Shown one piece after another: positions 1 through 7,035 of a stretch of 32,876 nucleotides of DNA. This DNA is from Rubritalea profundi. Its GTDB lineage: Bacteria; Verrucomicrobiota; Verrucomicrobiia; Verrucomicrobiales; Akkermansiaceae. Under the pieces are notes generated by a model that was not told the origin of the DNA, made no database searches, and worked only from the letters and a program-made list of their open reading frames with translations. Numbering within the stretch: the stretch's first letter is position 1; each line of letters opens with the position of its first letter. The stretch is from contig NZ_MQWA01000001.1 in assembly GCF_002954445.1 (NCBI RefSeq), positions 2,303,342 through 2,336,217 on the forward strand. Reading direction: 5' to 3'. Made by a program: the position numbers and the translations under genes.

Positions 1-789
1 ACGGACTACGCGTTGAGCAAGGGAGTCACCATCAGGGACGACAGCATCATCACGAGCCACAATAAAGACAGCAAGCCATGGCATCACTCTGAGATGGCAG
101 AACTCTTCTGGCCCAAATTCCCGGTGATCCTCGAGCATCAGCACTATGGGCCATGCAAGGCCAGGGGAACCTGGCGTCCAGACAAGATAGAGGAGTCCGT
201 GGAGGCCTATCACGCCAGCTTCATGTCGATCCATGGCTTTCCGAAAGAGTATCTCAAAGAGAATCGCAAGATGATCGATACTATCAACAAACGCATGGGC
301 TACCGTCTGATGCCGACCAGCGTCACATGGCCTCAGACCGTGACCATCGCCACCCCGCAGGACGCCTACACCGCGTACAAGGACGTGACGCCGCACGCAA
401 ATCTCAAAGCCGGGTTCAAGGTGACTTGGTCATGGACCAACAACGGCGTCGCCCCCTGTTACCCCGGTGGTTTTCCTGCGCTGACCCTCAAGGACAGCAA
501 GGGCGGCATCGTCTCGGTCCTGGTTGATGAGACCCTCAATCTCCGCGACCTGAAGGTCGGTCCCATTGGCAAGGCTCCGGTCAAGAAGCACGCCAGCGAG
601 TTCATCATCGGTCTCTATGCGCCGACCACCAAACCTGGGACCTACGATGTCTACATCTCCGTTGGTAAATCAGACGGAACTCCCACAATTGCCATGCCGC
701 TGAAGGATGGCGATGGCCAACGGCGCTACAAGATTGGCACCATCACGCTTGAGGCAGTCGAAGAAATATTGGCCACAAAAGGCACATAA
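1..789 (+). CDS. DUF4832-like protein, C-terminal part (5' truncated by window edge)
   Basis: The frame is open to the first base, so the gene begins outside the window and any start near base 13 is artificial. The visible ~260 residues contain 'MGYRLMPTSVTWP', followed by a beta-rich segment with 'WSWTNNGVAPCYPGGFPALTL'-type residues. This is typical of the DUF4832 domain, found behind glycoside-hydrolase-like barrels in secreted proteins of Verrucomicrobiota and Planctomycetota. The substrate is not visible; an extracellular carbohydrate role is inferred from the family. The last ~9 codons (EEILATKGT) lie inside a sequence repeated exactly at 3279-3308, so the natural C-terminus appears to have been overwritten by repeat DNA. 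GC content is higher than in the genes just downstream. Confidence 0.7.
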   Translation, partial: TDYALSKGVTIRDDSIITSHNKDSKPWHHSEMAELFWPKFPVILEHQHYGPCKARGTWRPDKIEESVEAYHASFMSIHGFPKEYLKENRKMIDTINKRMGYRLMPTSVTWPQTVTIATPQDAYTAYKDVTPHANLKAGFKVTWSWTNNGVAPCYPGGFPALTLKDSKGGIVSVLVDETLNLRDLKVGPIGKAPVKKHASEFIIGLYAPTTKPGTYDVYISVGKSDGTPTIAMPLKDGDGQRRYKIGTITLEAVEEILATKGT

Positions 790-793
790 TTCA
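764..793. repeat. 30-bp exact repeat, copy 1; also left arm of inverted repeat around GxxExxY gene
   Basis: These 30 bases recur identically at 3279-3308. The inner 25 bases (769-793, beginning ttggccacaaaaggcaca) are an imperfect inverted repeat (22 of 25) of 1249-1273, so they bracket the GxxExxY gene. The copy overlaps the last codons and stop of the upstream DUF4832-like gene. Confidence 0.8.
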
Positions 794-857
794 CATAAAT
801 AGACAAACTAACATTTTCAAATATCCTGCTGGGCATTCCGTATGATGAAATAGGATC

Positions 858-1229
858 ATGGAAGCAGACATAAAAATACTCACCGATACAATCAGACAAA
901 CCGCCTACGAGCTTCATCGTTACCTACGCCACGGACATCTTGAAAAAATCTATGAGAACGGGCTACGCAACAGACTCAGAAAACAGGGGCTGCAAGTAGA
1001 TCAACAAATACCCCTCAAGGTTTACGACGAGGATGGCAGCTTACTGGGTGATTTCATTTCAGATCTCACTGTAGAAAACAAAATCATCATCGAACTCAGG
1101 GCCTGTAAAACACTCGCCCCAGAACACACAGCCCAGATACTAGGCTATCTCCGGGCCAGCCGCACCCAGCATGGAATGCTTATCAACTTCGGAAGCTCCA
1201 AACTCGAAATTAGCAAATACATCCTCTAA
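858..1229 (+). CDS. GxxExxY family protein (PD-(D/E)XK nuclease-like)
   Basis: A 123-residue protein with the family signature GHLEKIY at residues 26-32 (G-x-x-E-x-x-Y). A nuclease-like core follows: D69 in 'ISDL', then 'IIIELRA' (E79-L80-R81), and the conserved 'HTAQILGYLRAS'. Length fits the family (~120-130). GxxExxY proteins are thought to be related to PD-(D/E)XK nucleases, but no cellular role is established. The usual E-x-K lysine is arginine here (R81), which may weaken or abolish catalysis. The ATG at 858 has no clear ribosome-binding site. The gene sits alone inside a ~505-bp unit bounded by imperfect 25-bp inverted repeats (769-793 and 1249-1273), suggesting that gene and flanks move together. 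Confidence 0.85.
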   Translation: MEADIKILTDTIRQTAYELHRYLRHGHLEKIYENGLRNRLRKQGLQVDQQIPLKVYDEDGSLLGDFISDLTVENKIIIELRACKTLAPEHTAQILGYLRASRTQHGMLINFGSSKLEISKYIL

Positions 1230-1248
1230 TCCGCCATCATCTCCTCTG

Positions 1249-1273
1249 TGAATTTTGTGCCCTCTGTGGCCAA
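1249..1273. repeat. Right arm of inverted repeat flanking the GxxExxY gene
   Basis: The reverse complement of these 25 bases matches 769-793 at 22 of 25 positions. The two arms enclose only the GxxExxY gene. C-rich repeat R1 starts 18 bases further on. Confidence 0.75.
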
Positions 1274-1290
1274 CTCTTCTTTATTCAATC

Positions 1291-1356
1291 ACCCCCCTTA
1301 TCACCCCAAGACAGCCCCTCCGTGCACCCCCCCAAAAAAGCAAATTCCTAGCAATC
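1291..1356. repeat. Dispersed C-rich repeat, copy R1
   Basis: The first of three related copies (also 3229-3280 and 3891-3965). Shared blocks are 'cccccttatcacccc' (with R3), 'gacagcccctccgtgcacc' (with R2) and 'aaaaagcaaattcctagca' (all three). The plus strand is C/A-rich and nearly free of G, so the copy cannot form an integron attC-like hairpin. Its right end abuts, in frame, a coding fragment that has lost its 5' part. Confidence 0.8.
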
Positions 1357-1476
1357 ACTGGTATTTTTGGCGGTATGAGTGATAAAAGAAAATTTGTAGA
1401 TTCATCGACAGATCAATCTAAAAAACTTTACATCAAGGGAATAGCCATTTTTGGTGGTAGTGAGATCATGAACTGA
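1357..1476 (+). pseudogene. 3' fragment of a LiaF/cell-wall-active-response-like gene
   Basis: The frame reads TGIFGGMSDKRK... and ends ...LYIKGIAIFGGSEIMN. The paired 'FGG' motifs about 30 residues apart resemble the C-terminal beta domain of LiaF-like (DUF1707/DUF2154-type) membrane-associated proteins, as seen in Bacteroidota. The N-terminal and transmembrane part is absent: upstream in this frame lies repeat R1. A Met within the fragment (codon at 1375) could start a ~33-residue peptide, but a decayed remnant is more likely. It is 15 bp from the next gene and shares its AT-rich composition, so the two probably arrived together. The family assignment is tentative. Confidence 0.5.
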
Positions 1477-1491
1477 TTTAATCAAAGAACT

Positions 1492-3176
1492 ATGAAAAGA
1501 CTATCAATTGTAATACTATGTTTGGCTTCTCTTCCACTGCTGGGACAAGACCGCATGACGGGCAAAAATTGGGCAACACGCTCTGAGGTGCTTGCTCAAA
1601 ATGGAATGGCTGCAACGAGCCATCCACTCGCTACTCAAGTGGCACTTGATATTCTTAAAAAAGGTGGCAATGCAATTGACGCTGCAATAGCTGCCAACGC
1701 AGTACTCGGTCTCGTAGAGCCAACTGGTAATGGCATTGGTGGAGATTTGTTTGCCATTATTTGGGACGCTAAAACAGAGAAACTTCATGGGTTAAATGCA
1801 AGCGGAAGATCACCTTATTCTCTTTCACTTGATTATTTTAAAAAGAACGGTTATGAAAAAATACCCTCTCATGGGCCACTTCCCGTTTCGGTGCCAGGGG
1901 CTGTTGATGGTTGGTTTGAAATGCATGACAAATTTGGAAGCCTAGCAATGCAGGAAGTTCTTCAACCTGCAATAGATTATGCAAATAATGGCTTTCCTGT
2001 TACTGAATACATAGGATGGTTGATGAAATCGGGCGGAGAGAACCTGCAACGATTTCCTGGATTCAAAGAAACATACATGCCCAATGGGAGGATGCCTCAA
2101 AAAGGAGAAATCTTTAAAAACCCGGGATTGGCGAATACATTAGACAAAATCGCCAAAGGTGGGCGTGATGCTTTTTATAAAGGAGAAATAGCCAAAACCA
2201 TTGCAGACTATATGCAGCAACTTGGTGGTTTCTTAACCGAGAGAGATTTGGCGGACCATACTTCTGACTGGATAGAACCAGTTTCCGTTAACTACCGCGG
2301 CTATGACGTTTGGGAGCTTCCCCCTAGCGGTCAAGGTATTGCCGCTTTACAAATACTCACCATTCTTGAAGGCTATGACCTAAAATCAATGGGCTTCGGC
2401 AGTACTGAATATGTGCACACATTTACGGAAGCTAAAAAATTGGCCTTTGAGGATCGAGCAAAGTATTACGCAGATATGGACTTTTACGAAACTCCCGTGG
2501 AAGAATTGATCTCAGATGAGTATGCTGCCGAAAGAAGGAAATTAATTGATCAAAAAAAGGCCGGACGCTCCTACCCAGCTGGAAAACTCAAAGACGGTGA
2601 TACTATTTACCTTACTGTAGCTGACAAGATGGCAATATGGTTTCCTTGATTCAAAGTAATTATAGAGGAATGGGAAGCGGTATGACACCTCCAGGCCTTG
2701 GGTTTATTTTACAGGATAGAGGCGAATTATTTTCACTTGAAGAAGGACATGCCAATGTGTTCGAACCTCATAAACGACCTTTCCATACTATCATCCCCGC
2801 CTTCATTACCAAAGACGGAATGCCATACATTAGTTTTGGACTCATGGGTGGCGCAACTCAACCTCAGGGACATGCTCAAATTGTGATCAATATGATCGAT
2901 TTTGGCATGAATTTGCAAGAAGCCGGTGATGCGCCTCGAATCTTACATAGTGGATCATCTCAACCAACCGGGGGAACAATGAGCGATGGGGGAATATTGC
3001 AATTAGAGTCAGGGTTTGACTATGAAACCATAAGGGAATTAATAAAAATGGGCCATCGCATCTCGTGGAATGTTGGCAGTTATGGCGGTTATCAAGCCAT
3101 CATGTGGGATGCCGTTAACAAAGTTTATTATGGCGCTTCAGAATCAAGAAAAGATGGTCAAGCCGCTGGCTATTAG
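1492..3176 (+). pseudogene. ggt: Gamma-glutamyltransferase, interrupted by a 1-nt frameshift
   Basis: An exported Ntn-hydrolase that would cleave gamma-glutamyl bonds such as in glutathione. It has a signal peptide (MKRLSIVILCLASLPLLGQ), the family segment 'KKGGNAIDAAIAANAVLGLVE' at ~55-75, 'TGNGIGGDLFAI', and the autoprocessing site 'DGDTIYLTVAD' with the predicted nucleophile Thr371. The small subunit continues from 2637 in another frame ('MVSLIQSNYRGMGSGM', 'PGLGFILQDRG'). At ~2628-2632 the sequence reads aagatggc where aaggatggc would give ADKDGNMVSL. One missing G therefore splits the gene, and restoring it gives 561 residues, the usual length. Codon use is AT-rich and Bacteroidota-like, unlike later core genes, suggesting transfer. 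Real decay and a homopolymer sequencing error are both possible. Confidence 0.88.
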
Positions 3177-3228
3177 TCCCATTCTTAAAAATTCACCCCC
3201 ATCTTTCCCTCGCAACCACCTATTTTTT

Positions 3229-3280
3229 CCATGACAGCCCCTCCGTGCACCTCACCCAAAAAGCAAATTCCTAGCAGTAA
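3229..3280. repeat. Dispersed C-rich repeat, copy R2
   Basis: It matches R1 from 'gacagcccctccgtgcacc' through 'aaaaagcaaattcctagca' but lacks the left 'cccccttatcacccc' block. Its right end runs directly into the 30-bp sequence shared with 764-793. Confidence 0.8.
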
Positions 3281-3308
3281 ATATTGGCCACAAAAGGCAC
3301 ATAATTCA
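3279..3308. repeat. 30-bp exact repeat, copy 2
   Basis: Identical to 764-793. Here it is a solo copy immediately after R2 and upstream of the thioesterase gene, with no GxxExxY gene beside it. Confidence 0.85.
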
Positions 3309-3384
3309 TCGTCAACAGAACACTTGCCATTTGTTCATATCTGGATAAAGGAAACGTTGTCGATAGACAGAATTAAGTTTGAAA

Positions 3385-3789
3385 ATGGCAGAGAATATTT
3401 ACCAGAAAACCATCGAAGTGGGTGCCGCAGTCATCGATCGCAATGGCCACGTCAATAATGTGGTCTACGTCGAGTGGATGCAGGAACTGGCCATTGGCCA
3501 TGCCTCCACCTGGAAAGTGGATGACCTGATGGCAGAGCAGGGGACAACGTGGTTTGCCCGCAAACACGTCATCGAATACCTCCGCCCGATTCATCTAGGC
3601 GACAAGATCGAAGCCCGCACCTGGATCGCATCCGCTGAACGGGTCAAAAGCCTACGCCGCTACGAGTTCCTACGCAACGGCCAACGCGTTGCCCAAGGTG
3701 AAACGGAATGGGTCTACGTCGATGCTGAAACTGGGCGCCCCAAGAGGATACCCGAGCAAATGCACTCGCTGATTAGAACGGACGATTAG
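3385..3789 (+). CDS. Acyl-CoA/acyl-ACP thioesterase, YbgC/FatA-like hot-dog fold
   Basis: A 134-residue single-domain 4HBT protein. The catalytic-type segment 'DRNGHVNNVVYVEWMQE' (residues ~19-35) has the Asp and the 'GHVNN' turn seen in YbgC-like thioesterases. The later 'YLRPIHLGDKIEARTWI' and 'GQRVAQGETEWVYVD' strands fit the hot-dog fold. It should hydrolyse acyl thioesters in the cytoplasm; chain specificity cannot be read. ATG at 3385 was chosen over an in-frame TTG six bases upstream because it matches the family N-terminus. The gene lies alone between repeats R2 and R3, with a GC-rich composition more like the core genes than its AT-rich neighbours. Confidence 0.85.
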   Translation: MAENIYQKTIEVGAAVIDRNGHVNNVVYVEWMQELAIGHASTWKVDDLMAEQGTTWFARKHVIEYLRPIHLGDKIEARTWIASAERVKSLRRYEFLRNGQRVAQGETEWVYVDAETGRPKRIPEQMHSLIRTDD

Positions 3790-3816
3790 ATATAAGGGAA
3801 TAAAAAAAGGCAGGGT

Positions 3817-3891
3817 CTACTTACGACGACGCAAGATCAAGGCGAGTCCACCGAGGCCTAGTAGGGCAGTGGAGGATGGCTCGGGAACAAC
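3817..3891 (-). pseudogene. Orphan PEP-CTERM sorting signal (C-terminal tail of a lost gene)
   Basis: Read on the minus strand, this frame gives 'VVPEPSSTALLGLGGLALIL', then RRRK and a stop. That is a complete PEP-CTERM signal: the PEP motif, a hydrophobic helix and an Arg/Lys cluster. In intact proteins it directs export and processing by an exosortase. The rest of the gene is missing. Upstream (higher coordinates) the frame enters repeat R3 and meets a stop within ~16 codons. It is therefore a remnant of a PEP-CTERM gene cut at the R3 boundary, and it implies that the genome has, or had, an exosortase system. Confidence 0.8.
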
Positions 3892-3965
3892 CCCCTTATC
3901 ACCCCATGAAAACCCCTCCGAACACCTCCGAACACCTCACCCAAAAAGCAAATTCCTAGCAGTAA
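3891..3965. repeat. Dispersed C-rich repeat, copy R3
   Basis: This copy has both shared blocks ('cccccttatcacccc' and 'aaaaagcaaattcctagca') and a local 10-bp tandem duplication of ccgaacacct (3918-3937). Its left end truncates the minus-strand PEP-CTERM gene and its right end truncates the TfoX gene. Confidence 0.8.
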
Positions 3966-4310
3966 TTTGTAGATTACATCATTGAGAACCTTGCTAAACT
4001 AGGAGCTGATACATTTTCAAAAAGAATGTTTGGTGGTTTCGGAATTTACTGCGATGAAAAGATGTTTGGTCTGGTTAGCGACAGTGAGTTATTCCTAAAA
4101 ACCGACAAACATAATATTTCGAAGTTCACTGAATTAGACCTTAAACCTTTTACCTATCAACGGAAAGGCAAGCACATCGCACTTTCATATTACCAAGCGC
4201 CAGCTCTTGCGATAGAAGATCCGGACATTCTTCTTGAATGGGCTGAACTTAGCATTGCAGCGGCGAATCGTGATTCAAACAAGGCAGTTGACGACAAGAA
4301 CATTAGCTAG
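3966..4310 (+). pseudogene. TfoX N-terminal-domain protein lacking its 5' end
   Basis: From 3966 the frame reads FVDYIIENLAKLGADTFSKR, then 'MFGGFGIYCDEKMFGLVSD', 'LFLKTD' and 'SYYQAPALAIEDPDILLEWAE'. This is the TfoX_N domain, small proteins related to the Haemophilus competence regulator TfoX/Sxy. The first ~6-10 residues and the start codon are missing, because the codon before 3966 is a stop at the end of repeat R3. The internal ATG at 4026 could still give a 94-residue product lacking the first helix. Composition is AT-rich. Probably a remnant; function, if any, is unknown. Confidence 0.75.
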
Positions 4311-4381
4311 ATTCAGGTTCGACAACTCGCTGGTACTATATAGTCTCACGTCCATTTCACACTTTTGACATTCGACTACAA

Positions 4382-5908
4382 ATGAAATTGATTATAAAAT
4401 CCTGTATTCTCCTTATTCTTCTGTCTGCGATAAGCATCAAAGCAATGGGCAGCAGAGCTCGACCAAACAAACATGCCAACAAGCAAATGAATGTGGTGTT
4501 TATTCTGGCCGATGACCTCGGTTGGAGCGACACCGAGCTTTATGGTACAACTAAGCTTTATAAAACGCCCAATATATTACGCCTAGCCGAACTCGGCTGC
4601 ACTTTCAGCAGAGCGTATTCTAATTCCCCGCTTTGTTCACCAACCAGAGCCAGTATTCTGACCGGCCAAACGCCTGCCCGCCATGGCAGCACTCAGCCGA
4701 AGCATCACTCAAAAAACGTCGTGATGAAGGCTGAAGTAGTGGCAGAAGTGCCGGCATCACAAAAAGCACTACCAGTCACAACGGTCACGCGTTTAGATAC
4801 ACAGTACCCGACACTCGGCAAAATGATGAAAACGGCAGGCTATACAACCGCTCATTTTGGCAAGTGGCATTTAGGGTCAGAACCCTTCAGTCCGCTCGAA
4901 CATGGTTTTGATGTTGATATACCACACCACCCCGGGCCCGGGCCTGCCGGAAGTTATGTCGCCCCCTGGAAATTCAACAATATCAAAGCAAATTATGCCG
5001 GGGAACAGATTGAAGATCGCATGGCTGAAGAAAGCGTCAAGTGGTTAAACAGTCTACCCAAGGATAAACCATTTTACATGAACTACTGGCAATTCTCTGT
5101 TCATGCACCCTTCGGTGCGAAAGAGAAACTCATCAATCAATACCGGAAAGTCATTGACCCCAGCAGTGAGCAGAAGTCAGCAACCTATGCGGCAATGGTA
5201 CATTCACTCGATGATGCTGTGGGGACTCTCTTAGACGCCATCGACAAAAAGGGAATAGCCGATAACACCGTGATCATTTTCATTTCCGACAACGGTGGAA
5301 ATATACACAGTAGAATCCCAGCAGATGGAGATGCCGCGCCAACCTCCAATGCGCCACTGCGTGGCGGCAAGGCTTCAATGTGCGAGGGAGGCATTCGCGT
5401 GCCTTGCATTGTGGTTTGGCCAGGTGTTACGCAGGCAGGGAGCCGTAGCGACGAGATCATTCAAACTTCTGATTTCTACCCGACATTACTCAACGGTCTG
5501 GGAATTGCCTTGCCCGAAAATCATGCCATTGACGGGATCGACATCAAGCCCGCCCTCAAAGGCAAGAAACTTAAACGTGATGCAATATTCACCTACTTCC
5601 CCTGCTTAATCCCTGTACCTGAGTGGTTACCACCCTCAGTCTCCGTACACTCGGGAAAGTGGAAATTGATCCGCGTGTTTTTTGGCGGTGACGCAGGCCA
5701 GCATGACTACAAACTCTACGACCTGTCTCAGGATGATGCAGAACTGAATAATCTGGCTACAGCCAAACCTGAGCAAGTGAGAGCACTGGACCTGCTGATT
5801 GAAGAACATCTAGCGGACACAAAGGCCATCACTCCAAAGCCGAACCCTGACTTTGATATAAAACTTTTCGAGCCCGAAAAATTGGAATACGCCCTGCGAG
5901 CAAAATGA
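4382..5908 (+). CDS. Secreted sulfatase (S1 type, formylglycine-dependent)
   Basis: A 508-residue sulfatase with an N-terminal signal peptide (hydrophobic residues 8-22), predicted to act in the periplasm or outside the cell. Metal-site residues D44-D45 are in 'ILADDLGWSD'. C85 in 'LCSPTRASILTGQ' is the C-x-P-x-R site converted to formylglycine. 'AHFGKWHLG' and 'IIFISDNGGN' complete the active site, and the family C-terminal subdomain ends 'YDLSQDDAELNNLA'. The substrate is probably a sulfated polysaccharide, an inference from how common such enzymes are in marine Verrucomicrobiota. It has no operon partner. A formylglycine-generating enzyme that could activate it lies ~2.1 kb downstream on the other strand (8033-9211). 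Confidence 0.93.
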   Translation: MKLIIKSCILLILLSAISIKAMGSRARPNKHANKQMNVVFILADDLGWSDTELYGTTKLYKTPNILRLAELGCTFSRAYSNSPLCSPTRASILTGQTPARHGSTQPKHHSKNVVMKAEVVAEVPASQKALPVTTVTRLDTQYPTLGKMMKTAGYTTAHFGKWHLGSEPFSPLEHGFDVDIPHHPGPGPAGSYVAPWKFNNIKANYAGEQIEDRMAEESVKWLNSLPKDKPFYMNYWQFSVHAPFGAKEKLINQYRKVIDPSSEQKSATYAAMVHSLDDAVGTLLDAIDKKGIADNTVIIFISDNGGNIHSRIPADGDAAPTSNAPLRGGKASMCEGGIRVPCIVVWPGVTQAGSRSDEIIQTSDFYPTLLNGLGIALPENHAIDGIDIKPALKGKKLKRDAIFTYFPCLIPVPEWLPPSVSVHSGKWKLIRVFFGGDAGQHDYKLYDLSQDDAELNNLATAKPEQVRALDLLIEEHLADTKAITPKPNPDFDIKLFEPEKLEYALRAK

Positions 5909-6337
5909 AGAAGAAAAAAAAAGTGGAGAACAAAAAAATCATGAAACAGATATCGACCCTCATGCACAGTTAGACACACAATATCCCCAGAAAAGACAAC
6001 TCTCCTCTAGCCCAAAGGGCTTATGTAACTTAGCCCAGTGTTGGGACGAAGTTCCTACGCTGGGATAATAGACATCTACCCAGACAACTCTGTAGGAGTT
6101 GCGGACACTCTAATAGAGAGAAGCATTTGACATATTGTCTGCGCCCTAAATAGGGCACCTAAACGAAGGCTGATGGCCAAAGCGTAGACCCAACAAGCCC
6201 AATGCTTCTAGGCGTGCAATATTGACTGGTCGTTGAGGGGGGGGGGATGTTGGGGTCGAGTTGTGGGAGTGTGGGGGACAAAAAAAGCGAAGCCGAAGCT
6301 CCGCTGTTTTTAAATAGTTGGAATGCGTAAGCTTAGC
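5909..6337. other. Intergenic region with a cluster of short hairpins
   Basis: No credible gene is seen in these 429 bases. Several short palindromes occur: agccc/gggct near 6010-6024, an imperfect 14-bp stem starting cccagtgttggg near 6036 and closing at cgctggg near 6064, caactc/gagttg near 6084-6101, and gccctaaatagggc near 6144-6157. A run of ten or more G follows at ~6236-6247. The pattern resembles the REP-like spacer repeats common in this phylum. The efp terminator occupies 6280-6305. Confidence 0.5.
6280..6305 (-). terminator. Rho-independent terminator of efp
   Basis: On the minus strand agcggagc-ttcg-gcttcgct forms an 8-bp stem (one G-U pair) with a UUCG tetraloop, followed by seven T. 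It starts 33 bases after the efp stop codon. A T-rich stretch on the plus side may make it partly bidirectional. Confidence 0.8.
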
Positions 6338-6901
6338 TTATGCGCGTCCGAGGTAGGAGCCGTCTTCAGTGCTTACTTTCAGCACGTCACCAGGTTTGAC
6401 GAAGAGTGGCACCTGTACGGTGATTCCAGTCTCAAGCACAGCTGGCTTGGTTGGGTTGTTCGCAGTGTCGCCTTTGATGCCATCTGAGGAATCGGTCACG
6501 ATTAGCTCGACTGTGAGAGGCATAGTCACTGTCACTGGGTTGCCTTCGATGAAAAGAACTTCTACACTGAGTCCTTCTTTGAGGTAGTCAGTGGCATCTC
6601 CAATGAGCTCTTTGCTGAGAGTGATGGTCTCATAGGTAGTGAGGTCCATGAAGTTGTAGCCATTTGGATCTGAGTAGGAGAACTCAAGCTTCTGCTTCTC
6701 AGTCTCGATCACGTCTGCTTTATCAGAAGAAGCAAAGCGGATTGTCTTTGTCTTACCGGACTTGAATGAACGGATGGTGGCAGCGATGAGAGCGTTGCCT
6801 TTTCCTGGTGTGCGGTGGTCGAGACCTAGAACGATGCCAGTTTCGCCTTGGTACTTGATGCACTGGCCTTTTTTGAGATTAGTTGCGACTACGGATGCCA
6901 T
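6338..6901 (-). CDS. efp: Translation elongation factor P
   Basis: A 187-residue EF-P with the usual KOW-like N-terminal domain, central OB domain and C-terminal OB domain. It relieves ribosome stalling at polyproline. The start at 6901 (MASVVATNLKKGQ) is chosen over an in-frame ATG 20 codons upstream because it gives the standard N-terminus and puts the modifiable lysine at position 34 ('TPGKGNALIAATIRSFKSGK'). The C-terminus 'VKPGDVLKVSTEDGSYLGRA' is typical. No Shine-Dalgarno sequence precedes the ATG. It is downstream of kdsD on the same strand, separated by 134 bp, and has its own strong terminator. Confidence 0.97.
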   Translation of the reverse strand: MASVVATNLKKGQCIKYQGETGIVLGLDHRTPGKGNALIAATIRSFKSGKTKTIRFASSDKADVIETEKQKLEFSYSDPNGYNFMDLTTYETITLSKELIGDATDYLKEGLSVEVLFIEGNPVTVTMPLTVELIVTDSSDGIKGDTANNPTKPAVLETGITVQVPLFVKPGDVLKVSTEDGSYLGRA

Positions 6902-7035
6902 GATTGTGAAAGTGTTAAGTTTTGAGTTGGAAGTGTTATGTGAGAGAGTGCTGCTGCGCAAATCATTTAGAAAGTGAGTTGCGCGAGTAATCCTCTGATG
7001 GATAGGGATTTGGTAAAGAATCGAGCGGGGTTTGG

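Noticed and set aside
1255-1476. A 73-residue protein starting at 1255
   Set aside because: The first ~34 codons are flank repeat and R1 sequence read by chance; only the part after R1 resembles a real protein.
3231-3458. A 75-residue protein starting inside R2
   Set aside because: It consists of repeat DNA followed by an out-of-frame reading of the thioesterase gene.
1291-3965. Repeats R1-R3 as integron attC sites with gene cassettes
   Set aside because: They lack the inverted RYYYAAC/GTTRRRY core and are C/A-rich on one strand, so they cannot fold into the attC hairpin. No integrase gene is visible.
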